Of a stretch of DNA of 13,029 nucleotides, positions 7,003 to 13,029 are shown in pieces. The position numbers and the translations under genes were made by a program. The notes beneath the pieces are model-generated. The model was given only the letters and a program-made list of their open reading frames with translations, was not told the origin of the DNA and did no database searches. Source of the DNA: SKLM01 sp964450435 (GTDB taxonomy: Bacteria; Chloroflexota; Anaerolineae; B4-G1); assembly GCA_964450435.1 (NCBI GenBank), contig CAYVCX010000074.1, forward strand, positions 1-13,029, written 5' to 3'. Each line of letters starts with the position of its first letter. Within the stretch, counting starts at the first letter, position 1.

Positions 7003-7044
7003 GGGCTTTCGAAGTGGGACCTGAGAGTCTCCAGAGCTTCGCCC
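7003..7044 (+). ncRNA. Predicted stem-loop in the 5' leader
   Basis: CGAAG (7010-7014) can pair with CTTCG (7037-7041), TGGGAC (7015-7020) with GTC-CCA (7027-7033, one bulged U), and GGG (7003-7005) with CCC (7042-7044), leaving a six-base loop CTGAGA. That is about 14 base pairs with small bulges. It lies about 75 nt ahead of the start codon and about 60 nt before the ribosome binding site, so it could affect mRNA stability or translation. I do not recognise a known riboswitch consensus. Confidence 0.35.
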
Positions 7045-7120
7045 CCATCTCGCATTCGGGCTATCCTTCCACGACTGCTGGCTCAAGCATGCGCCGGATC
7101 AGGCGGAGGGAAGCATCTAG

Positions 7121-9076
7121 GTGAAGAGGATGAATCGGTTGGTGTCGACGTTCCTTGTAAGTTGTGTTCTTGTGCTTGCGGCGGCGATTGCGTTAAGTGG
7201 GCTGGCGGTTCCGTCGCCATCAAGGGCAGCGGCGGCTGCTCCTGCGGTGGTGGCTCTGCCCGGAGAACGGATTGAACAGTCGAGCCCGACGGCAACTGAC
7301 TTCAACGGAAACGGCTACAAGGAAATCGTCGTCGGGGGGCGGGATGGAGTACTGCACGTCGTAGCGTACGACGGCTCGTCCTGGTCAGTGGTCTGGTCGC
7401 GGCAGACAGCCGATGATCTGAACGCGGCCGGAGCCCCCTCCCAGGGCTGTGTAACGACACAGAGTGATATCCGTTCGTCGGCGGCCGTAGGAGACCTCAA
7501 CGGCGATGGGCATCCGGAGATCGTGGTGACCACTGGCGGCGATCCGGGCAATCATCGAAACGGGGGCGTTTTGGTGTACCGGTATGACTACGACTGGTCC
7601 TTTTCGCCCGTGCCCGGTTGGCCGCAGCCGATGCTGGATGAGGTGGGCGAGGGTCTCGGCGCCAGTGGAGAAGACGGATGTTGGGATGGGATCTGGTCCT
7701 CCCCGACTGTGGGTGATGTGACAGGGGACGGCCACCTGGAAATAGCGGTCACCGGACTGGATCGGAGACTCCACGTCTGGCATTATGACGGGCGATATGT
7801 TGAGGGCTGGCCGATTGCTCCTCCGGCCATCTATCGCGGAGGATGGTCCTCCCCGGCGATGGCGGACCTGGATCAGGACGGAAAGCTGGAGGTGGTCTTC
7901 GCCACGGATGACAATACGGGCGATCCGCCACCCTTTCTGCTATACGCCTACAAGGGCGACGGCTCGCTGCTGCCGGGGTTTCCTGTAGAAGGTTCCCAGA
8001 ACTTCCAGTCTTCGCCCGCCATTGGCGATATCGATGGCGACGGTTGGCTCGATATCGTGGTCGGCAGCGGTACGTACGAGTCTTCAGGGGGCAACAAAGT
8101 CTACGCCTGGGATAGCAGAGGTAACCTACTGCCTGGATGGCCGACGACTACGGGGGGCAATATGCCGGCTGCTCCTGCGCTGGGCGATGTGACAGGGGAT
8201 GGCCGCCTCGAGGTGGTCATCGGCTGCGGTGCAGAGGGCGACGCTTACCCAGCGCCGTGCAGCGAGCTATACGCCTGGCACGGTGACGGCACTGCAGTTG
8301 ACGGTTTTCCGTTGACGGTGGGGCCGAACAACCCCTGGGAGCCGGAAGGGCCGCCCAACGGCCTGCCCTATTCGCCTGTCCTCGGAGACTATGACGGCGA
8401 TGGTCTGGTGGAGATTCTGGCGCAGAGTCGCTGGTCCTGGGGTGTGTCAACGATTGAGCAAGTCAACGGAACGTGGAACCAGAACAACGATCCAAGCCTG
8501 AGGACGAATTCTCCCTTGAGTAGCAGCTCGCTCATTGACGATGTCGACAATGATGGGCAGGTCGAGATTGTCGTGGGGGGGGCAGAAGATCAAGAGGGCA
8601 CCACGGGAGCCATCTATATCTGGAAGGTGCGAGGACCTGTCGACGGTGCGTTTGCCTGGCCGATGTTTCGGCAGAACAGCTTCCGCACGGGATTGCACGT
8701 CGGTGAGCTGGGGGCTCCCAGGCTGGCATTTCCCGACCAAATCACCCTCTTCTGCGAAAGCGGCCCCGATGAATGGTGTGTCACGTACGTCGCGGTACGC
8801 AACGAGGGCGATGGGCATATCGAGTGGCAGGCTGAAGAGAAAAGCGATCGCGTGAGCGTGGAGCCCACCAAGGGGACGGTCACCGACGTGATGCCGGTTG
8901 AGGTTCAGATTGATACGCAGGGGCTGGCCCTCGGTTGGCACAGTATGGGCGAGATATCGGTGACCGGTCAGTTCGAAGAAGTGGCGGTGCTGGGAAGTCC
9001 CGCCGTGGCTGCGGTTCGTCTATACCTGGGTGAGGTCCATCGGGCTTTCGTGCCGCTAGCCCTTCGCAATCACTGA
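7121..9076 (+). CDS. Secreted FG-GAP/VCBS-repeat protein with C-terminal Ig/BACON-like domain
   Basis: A 651-residue extracellular protein. GTG at 7121 is chosen for its GGAGGG 10 nt upstream; ATG at 7130 is possible. A Sec signal is clear: basic M-K-R-M-N-R, hydrophobic residues about 7-30, then a polar/Ala-rich stretch with likely cleavage near residues 35-40. Eight Asp-rich Ca2+-binding loops of the FG-GAP type (D-x-[DN]-x-[DN]-G-x-x-[DE]-[IV]) start at D60, D125, D199, D249, D303, D356, D423 and D474, consistent with a seven- or eight-bladed beta-propeller. W-P-M-F-R-Q-N-S (513-520) ends the propeller. Residues about 534-630 look like an Ig/BACON-type beta-sandwich (V-R-N-E-G-D-G-H-I-E-W, then V-S-V-E-P-T-K-G) with a possible C545-C553 disulfide. 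It ends in F-V-P-L-A-L-R-N-H, a terminal pattern I recall from Chloroflexota secreted proteins. It could be an adhesin or cell-surface glycan-binding protein; the ligand is unknown. A run of eight G at 8575-8582 lies in repeat 8. Confidence 0.9.
   Translation: MKRMNRLVSTFLVSCVLVLAAAIALSGLAVPSPSRAAAAAPAVVALPGERIEQSSPTATDFNGNGYKEIVVGGRDGVLHVVAYDGSSWSVVWSRQTADDLNAAGAPSQGCVTTQSDIRSSAAVGDLNGDGHPEIVVTTGGDPGNHRNGGVLVYRYDYDWSFSPVPGWPQPMLDEVGEGLGASGEDGCWDGIWSSPTVGDVTGDGHLEIAVTGLDRRLHVWHYDGRYVEGWPIAPPAIYRGGWSSPAMADLDQDGKLEVVFATDDNTGDPPPFLLYAYKGDGSLLPGFPVEGSQNFQSSPAIGDIDGDGWLDIVVGSGTYESSGGNKVYAWDSRGNLLPGWPTTTGGNMPAAPALGDVTGDGRLEVVIGCGAEGDAYPAPCSELYAWHGDGTAVDGFPLTVGPNNPWEPEGPPNGLPYSPVLGDYDGDGLVEILAQSRWSWGVSTIEQVNGTWNQNNDPSLRTNSPLSSSSLIDDVDNDGQVEIVVGGAEDQEGTTGAIYIWKVRGPVDGAFAWPMFRQNSFRTGLHVGELGAPRLAFPDQITLFCESGPDEWCVTYVAVRNEGDGHIEWQAEEKSDRVSVEPTKGTVTDVMPVEVQIDTQGLALGWHSMGEISVTGQFEEVAVLGSPAVAAVRLYLGEVHRAFVPLALRNH
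7715..8204 (+). repeat. Near-identical 19-bp direct repeat within FG-GAP repeats 3 and 6
   Basis: The 19 bases from 7715 to 7733 recur at 8186-8204 with a single change (18 of 19). The spacing of 471 nt is an exact multiple of three, and the repeat encodes the loop G-D-V-T-G-D-G in propeller repeats 3 and 6. Flanking DNA is less alike. This is compatible with an internal duplication or gene conversion within the propeller, or with selection on the loop codons. Confidence 0.6.
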
Positions 9077-9107
9077 TGCGGAGGCCCGTATTGAAGTGGT
9101 CTTGGCG

Positions 9108-9133
9108 CTCTCTGTTCAACCGGGGGCAGAGAG
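9108..9133. terminator. Weak inverted repeat at the convergent gene junction
   Basis: CTCTCTG (9108-9114) and CAGAGAG (9127-9133) are perfect complements separated by 12 nt, located where the plus-strand FG-GAP gene and the minus-strand GT operon converge (39 nt between stop codons). Position fits a shared bidirectional terminator, but no T-run follows on either strand, so an intrinsic terminator is doubtful. Confidence 0.25.
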
Positions 9134-10354
9134 TACTTGCTTGTACACTTCTCGGACTCGCCGGGTCGTAGTCTCCCAGGTGTATTGACCTAAGACTTTT
9201 CGCCTCCCAGCCTCTCCCATCTGGACTCGCCGTTCCCGGTCTCTCAGCAGCTCGCTGATTGCGCAGGCGAGTTCTTCGCTTTCCCCGTAGTTGACTAACA
9301 GGCCGTTCTTCCCCGCGTCGATCACGGAGGCAACAGCCCCAGCCCGGACGCCGATCACCGGCTTGCCGCAGGCCCAAGCTTCGATGAAGGCAATCCCGAA
9401 CGACTCCTCCCTAGATGGCAGAGCGAAGACATCGCACGCCGCCAGCAGGTCAGGCTTCTCACTCTCGGAGAAATCGTCAACAATGGTGACTCTTTCTCTC
9501 TGCGCTGGCGGGAGACCTTGAATGAGGTTCCTGATTTGACGCGAGTAGGGGGTGTAGGCACCTGCCAACAGAAGGCGGGTATCGGGGTGAGATTCCCACA
9601 CGCCACACATCGCACTCACGAGCAGATCAAATTGCTTGCGTTGTGTCTGTTTTGCTATCATCGCCACGACTGGAGCGTCTCCCCAGCCGTGTTGCTCCCG
9701 CATCGTTGCACCATCAGCAGTTGCGAAGACATCGGGGTCCACGCCGGGTCCGATGATGGTGATCTTGTCGGCGTCGATTCCACGCGTGACCAGATGATCG
9801 CGCTCGAAGGCTGTCAGCGCGATGTAGGCATCTGCCCGCTGAATAGCTCGGTAGATCATCTTGCGGTCGTAACCCCAGGGATCGGACGTATGAATAGCGC
9901 CCAGGAGTACCAGCGGTATACGGGCGCGATGCGCGCCTCTCAATGCGTAGTACATATGCATCAATGGAAAGGCAGCAGCAAGGACTACATCAGCATCAGT
10001 CCTGGCGACGGCATCGGTCATGTCTCGAATCAACGGGCCGGTCTGGAGGGTGCGTAACCAGTCATTGTAGGGTAAACGGAGGCGGTACGCAAGGGAGGCG
10101 AGGCCTTTGCGGAGCAAGTTCAAGCGATTGAAGACTGGAAAGCGCCGTATCGTCACACCGTTGACTGTGTCAGTGCCCGACGGCATCAAGGGCATACCGG
10201 GGATCCAGAAGGACTCCGTATGGTAGGCATTGGTGGTGAACACCGTGACATCGTCGCCGTGGTCGGCGACGAGATGCTCCGAGACTTGCTGCACCAGGAT
10301 TTGGGAGCCTCCCAGCGAGGGCGGGTAACCGTGGACGACGTGCAGAACCTTCAT
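9116..10354 (-). CDS. Glycosyltransferase family 4 (GT-B)
   Basis: A 412-residue enzyme. The ATG at 10354 overlaps the stop of the upstream membrane-protein gene as ATGA and yields M-K-V-L-H-V-V-H-G-Y-P-P, the classical GT4 N-terminus; a start at 10384 would add ten residues with no family match. L-G-G-S-Q (14-18) is the acceptor loop. V-N-G-V-T-I-R-R-F (64-72) and G-P-G-V-D (202-206) are standard. The donor domain shows A-K-Q-T-Q-R-K (234-240), L-L-L-A-G (261-265) and an intact E-x7-E pair (E317 to E325: E-S-F-G-I-A-F-I-E), then A-C-G-K-P-V-I-G. Q-Y-T-W-E-T-T closes the fold. It is the last gene of the minus-strand operon, directly after the YfhO-like protein. Probably a retaining, cytoplasmic-face transferase. 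Sugar specificity is unknown. Confidence 0.94.
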   Translation of the reverse strand: MKVLHVVHGYPPSLGGSQILVQQVSEHLVADHGDDVTVFTTNAYHTESFWIPGMPLMPSGTDTVNGVTIRRFPVFNRLNLLRKGLASLAYRLRLPYNDWLRTLQTGPLIRDMTDAVARTDADVVLAAAFPLMHMYYALRGAHRARIPLVLLGAIHTSDPWGYDRKMIYRAIQRADAYIALTAFERDHLVTRGIDADKITIIGPGVDPDVFATADGATMREQHGWGDAPVVAMIAKQTQRKQFDLLVSAMCGVWESHPDTRLLLAGAYTPYSRQIRNLIQGLPPAQRERVTIVDDFSESEKPDLLAACDVFALPSREESFGIAFIEAWACGKPVIGVRAGAVASVIDAGKNGLLVNYGESEELACAISELLRDRERRVQMGEAGRRKVLGQYTWETTTRRVREVYKQVLSAPG

Positions 10355-12903
10355 GGGGCTGGATGGGTGGAGCACTTGACCCATGGCGCGAGGAAGACAG
10401 CACCTATTGCAGCCAAACCAAGCAAGGTGATGATTGCCCCCGCATAGAAGCTGCGTGGCTGATACACCAACGTGATGCGATGGCTACCCGTCGGCACGAC
10501 AACTGCCCGAAATGCGTGATCTGCGACGTAGACCGGCACCGGCTCGCCATCGAGCAGCGCCTTCCAGCCTGGCGCGTATGTGTCGGTCAGGACCAGCAGC
10601 CCGTCCGACGCTGTCTGGACGTCTATGGTGACACGATTGGGTTGATAGTCCATCACGTGGGCAGAAGCCTCGGCGGTGCTCTCCGCTGATGGTTCCACCC
10701 ATCTTGGTAGCTCTTCTTCGAGGACTGCTTCTTCACGGAAGTCGAAAGAGGGGCTCAGGATGCGCTCCAAAGATTGGCGAGGGCTGTCTACGACTTCTGC
10801 GCGGTGGACAACGAAGGCCCGCGGCACAACGTCTCTGTTACGATAGACCTTCACGGTGCCGTTGCCTTGACAGGCGAGCTCCCATTTCCCGTCGAGATCC
10901 TGATCTGTGAGAACGTACTGGACGTTCAATAGGTCCCAGAGAGGAGAATTCGTTTCTCTGAAGAGCGAATGGAAATGGAAGCGAAAGTGACCATTCAGAC
11001 GGTCAACCAGGTCGACGTATCGCTGGGGGACAACGGTATCGTAACCCCGGACGTCGTGCAGACCAAACAGCATCGCGCTGTTCGGATAAAGTGTGAGATC
11101 GGTACCGCTGACGCGGTGGATGTCTTGATCTTGCTGGATACACTCGATCGCTTTCGGCGTCGGGAAGACCTGATGGGGCTCAACGGTGGGGTTGAATCGC
11201 ATACCCACCGCAAAGAGATCGAAGATGACGACCGCAGAGATGGTCCAGGGTGACACCCTGTCGCTCAATCCTGCTTCTCCCAGCCGGTTCCGGAGGGCGA
11301 TCCAGGCAAGCGTGACAAGCAGTGGCAGGTACATAGTGATGTTGTTGAGGTGGAAGAGAGCGAGCTTCTTCTGGTATCGCTCCTCAACCAGGTCGTAGTA
11401 GTACTCGAGAGAGCCGGAGAGATAGGGCGTGGTACTCCAGTTGGCCTCCATGAAACTCCGGCCCGAGTGGATCACCTCGTCTCTGAAGATGACCAAGCCG
11501 GCGTAGGTTGCACAGATCAGGAGGATCATCGCGACGGTCAGAGCCAATAGAACGCGCTGAGCAGACAGGCGAGACCTCCACGTCTGCGTGTTGATCTCGT
11601 TTGCTCCGAATCCCGCCAGGACTGCCATAGCGAATGCGTAGATCAGGCGAAGCCTTCCATTTGCCGTCAAGCTCAGGAGGGGTAGCGTGTTCATCACATT
11701 CAATCCAGGGAGACGAAGTGCGATTCCCAGAGAGACAGCCGCCGTTGCGCCGAAGAACAGAATCCGACTACGGTGTTGGGAGAATGGAGGGCGAAGGTTG
11801 CGGACAAGGATTACAATAGCCAGCACGAGGGGCAACACTCCCACGTAAGCATTCTGTTCCACGTAGTTGCTGTGGGGGAACCAGTAACTGTCATCAAGTG
11901 ACGTACCGAAGTATTGAGGGAGGAGCGTGGTGATGATCGTGGCCCACTGGCGCCAGTCGCCAAGGAGAGAAGTGATGGACAGCGTGGCCTCTGCGGAAGC
12001 TTCGGAGCTTCGTACGGCCAGCGTAGCGCTCCGGAACAGGGCCTCCGCAAAGGGCAGCAACTGGACTGCAGCGATGATGACACCCAACGCTGCCGCGGCG
12101 CCAACCCCCAATAGGTGGGGAAACCATCGGGCAGTGTGCCACCCTTCAATAGAGACTATCCGGTACAGGGCGTACGCCGCCCAAGCGAGCATCAAATGTA
12201 AGGAAGTCTCCGGATGACCGCCCAAGAACTGCGCTCCAATGATCAGACCGGTGGCACCGATATACGAGGGGCTTCTCCTGGTCAGGGCTCGTTCGGTGGT
12301 GTATAAGACCGCGGGCAGCCAGGCGATGACCAGAGAGTGGGGGTGTCCTAGCCAGGCTATCATCGGACCGCTGAATGTGAAAGTCAGCATCGCGACCAGC
12401 GCGCCGGGTATCCCGATGCTGATTTCCCGGGCAAAGAGGAAAGTAAAGACACCAGCGAGAAGAAGGCGCAGAATGGCCGTGATGACGTACGAGGAGTAAA
12501 GTGGAACGAGATATCCTGCCAAGCTGAAAGGACTGAAGATCGCTGACTGCGCGTTACCTACGAAGGGGAGCCCCCCGTCGGTATGGGGGTTCCAGAGGGG
12601 GAGCTGGCCTCGGGAGATCTCGGCTCTGAGAAACGCCTGCCACGGGTGGAACTGGTAAACCTGATCCGCCAGGAGGGCGTTGGAGGGGCCCGCATAGCCC
12701 TGCGGGGCCAGCGGCTGCCATAGAGGATCGAGGTCGAAGACCAGATCTGCTGGGAGCAGCACACGCCCACCGAAGACAGCGGGCCAGAAGAAGACCAACA
12801 GGACCAAGAGCAGAAACAGTGTGGCCCCGGCGAGTTCCGGCGCACGTTCCCCCAAGGCACCCTTAATGGGCTGAATCCAAGACACGTTCATAGATACTCT
12901 CAT
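10351..12903 (-). CDS. YfhO-family polytopic membrane protein (GT-C-like)
   Basis: An 850-residue integral membrane protein with about 12-14 predicted spans: one at about 26-44, a block at about 138-290, a block at about 350-475, two at about 521-537 and 553-567, and one at 820-840. The first extracytoplasmic loop carries D-L-V-F-D-L-D-P-L, D-Q-V-Y-Q-F-H-P (80-87) and L-P-L-W-N-P (101-106) with G-x-P-F, motifs of the YfhO family. The C-terminal soluble part has D-G-L-L-V-L-T-D-T-Y-A-P-G-W-K-A and G-S-H-R-I-T-L-V-Y-Q-P, the family's usual closing domain before the last helix. Some Firmicutes YfhO proteins act in lipoteichoic acid glycosylation with lipid-linked sugars; a similar outward-facing sugar transfer is inferred here. 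ATG at 12903 and 12891 are both possible; the latter has GAGAG at better spacing. The start overlaps the upstream GT gene and the stop overlaps the downstream GT start. Confidence 0.9.
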   Translation of the reverse strand: MRVSMNVSWIQPIKGALGERAPELAGATLFLLLVLLVFFWPAVFGGRVLLPADLVFDLDPLWQPLAPQGYAGPSNALLADQVYQFHPWQAFLRAEISRGQLPLWNPHTDGGLPFVGNAQSAIFSPFSLAGYLVPLYSSYVITAILRLLLAGVFTFLFAREISIGIPGALVAMLTFTFSGPMIAWLGHPHSLVIAWLPAVLYTTERALTRRSPSYIGATGLIIGAQFLGGHPETSLHLMLAWAAYALYRIVSIEGWHTARWFPHLLGVGAAAALGVIIAAVQLLPFAEALFRSATLAVRSSEASAEATLSITSLLGDWRQWATIITTLLPQYFGTSLDDSYWFPHSNYVEQNAYVGVLPLVLAIVILVRNLRPPFSQHRSRILFFGATAAVSLGIALRLPGLNVMNTLPLLSLTANGRLRLIYAFAMAVLAGFGANEINTQTWRSRLSAQRVLLALTVAMILLICATYAGLVIFRDEVIHSGRSFMEANWSTTPYLSGSLEYYYDLVEERYQKKLALFHLNNITMYLPLLVTLAWIALRNRLGEAGLSDRVSPWTISAVVIFDLFAVGMRFNPTVEPHQVFPTPKAIECIQQDQDIHRVSGTDLTLYPNSAMLFGLHDVRGYDTVVPQRYVDLVDRLNGHFRFHFHSLFRETNSPLWDLLNVQYVLTDQDLDGKWELACQGNGTVKVYRNRDVVPRAFVVHRAEVVDSPRQSLERILSPSFDFREEAVLEEELPRWVEPSAESTAEASAHVMDYQPNRVTIDVQTASDGLLVLTDTYAPGWKALLDGEPVPVYVADHAFRAVVVPTGSHRITLVYQPRSFYAGAIITLLGLAAIGAVFLAPWVKCSTHPAP

Positions 12904-13029
12904 ATGACTCGATCATCTGCTGTTGCGAGAAATCCAGCTGCCCCGCACGTCCGGCAGCTCTCTGGAGATCCGAATAGCCCTTCTCCAGCTCTTCCACAGC
13001 ATCTATGACGTGGGTTGAACTGACTGCCT
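12863..13029 (-). CDS. Probable glycosyltransferase family 4, C-terminal fragment (5' partial)
   Basis: Reading the minus strand from the window edge, one frame stays open for 54 codons and ends at TAA (12863-12865). The peptide has A-V-E-E-L-E-K (10-16), then L-D-F-S-Q-Q-Q-M-I-E-S-Y (31-42) and E-S-I-Y-E-R-V-L, which matches the closing helix of GT4 enzymes ('...FS...M...Y..iY..l'). Its end overlaps the YfhO-like gene start by 29-41 nt, so they are probably co-transcribed. The catalytic domains lie beyond the window, so the assignment is based on the C-terminal pattern and context. Confidence 0.65.
   Translation of the reverse strand, partial: AVSSTHVIDAVEELEKGYSDLQRAAGRAGQLDFSQQQMIESYESIYERVLDSAH

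Larger units (their letters stand above)
6848..7120 (+). other. 273-nt intergenic region with promoter and structured leader
   Basis: The largest non-coding stretch in the window, between the last operon GT and the secreted repeat protein. I see no coding frame with family features in it. It holds a promoter (6878-6906), two 10-bp-spaced direct repeats, and a leader of about 200 nt with at least three inverted repeats: 6928-6934 with 6958-6964 (CTCGACC/GGTCGAG), 6967-6972 with 6986-6991 (ACCTGG/CCAGGT), and a longer stem-loop at 7003-7044. A purine-rich GGAGGG at 7105-7110 is the probable ribosome binding site for the GTG start at 7121. No clear terminator for the upstream operon (hairpin plus T-run) is visible. 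Confidence 0.7.

Noticed and set aside
7154..7168. Possible lipobox (L-V-S-C, residues 12-15) in the FG-GAP protein signal peptide
   Set aside because: The Cys sits early in the hydrophobic core, and the hydrophobic stretch continues for about 15 residues after it, unlike a lipoprotein signal. A standard Sec signal with cleavage near residues 35-40 is more likely.
9518..10057. 179-codon plus-strand open frame antisense to the GT4 gene
   Set aside because: It lies entirely within a minus-strand gene with intact GT4 motifs, shows no domain-like pattern and is explained by GC-rich third-position bias.
1..13029. CRISPR arrays, tRNA/rRNA genes, insertion sequences or phage genes
   Set aside because: No regularly spaced repeats, no cloverleaf or rRNA-like stretches, and no transposase or integrase motifs are seen on either strand.

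Overview
The window is a GC-rich, almost fully coding surface-glycan locus from a bacterium. Several features suggest Chloroflexota (Anaerolineae-like): long GT/coiled-coil fusions, a secreted FG-GAP protein ending in a 'FVPLALRNH'-type tail, and a 'WPMFRQNSFRTG' motif. This assignment rests on remembered family patterns, not on a search, and no rRNA or other marker gene is present.

Region A (1-6847, + strand) is the end of one tightly packed operon. It holds the C-terminal carbohydrate-recognition domain of a Wzt-type ABC-transporter ATPase (5'-truncated), a GT4-like glycosyltransferase, a GT2 glycosyltransferase with a long C-terminal extension, a small 146-residue protein, and three more GT-B glycosyltransferases. 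Neighbouring genes overlap by 4 to about 28 nt or are 1 to 13 nt apart, so translational coupling is likely. The content fits assembly of a heteropolysaccharide on a lipid carrier in the cytoplasm and export by a Wzm/Wzt ABC transporter. Wzm, the Wzt ATPase domain and any sugar-nucleotide synthesis genes lie outside the window.

Region B (6848-9076, + strand) is a separate transcription unit. A 273-nt intergenic region carries a near-consensus extended -10 promoter with two TGTCAGG direct repeats exactly 10 bp apart, then a roughly 200-nt leader with predicted stem-loops. It leads to a secreted protein with eight FG-GAP/VCBS-type Ca2+-binding repeats and a C-terminal Ig/BACON-like domain.

Region C (9116-13029, - strand) converges on region B. 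In transcription order it has the C-terminal end of a probable GT4 glycosyltransferase (partial), a large YfhO-family polytopic membrane protein (GT-C-like) and another GT4 glycosyltransferase, with overlapping reading frames. This looks like a second glycan unit combining cytoplasmic GTs with a membrane enzyme or factor working on the outer face.

The least explained element is the small protein at 3031-3471. It shares a motif-rich segment (P-x-L-x-P ... RR-x-x-N ... Q-x-x-[FY]-N-x-x-x-[ML]-RAL-x-x-L) with the C-terminal extension of the GT2 enzyme encoded just before it, suggesting a dedicated accessory or scaffolding module in this glycan pathway.
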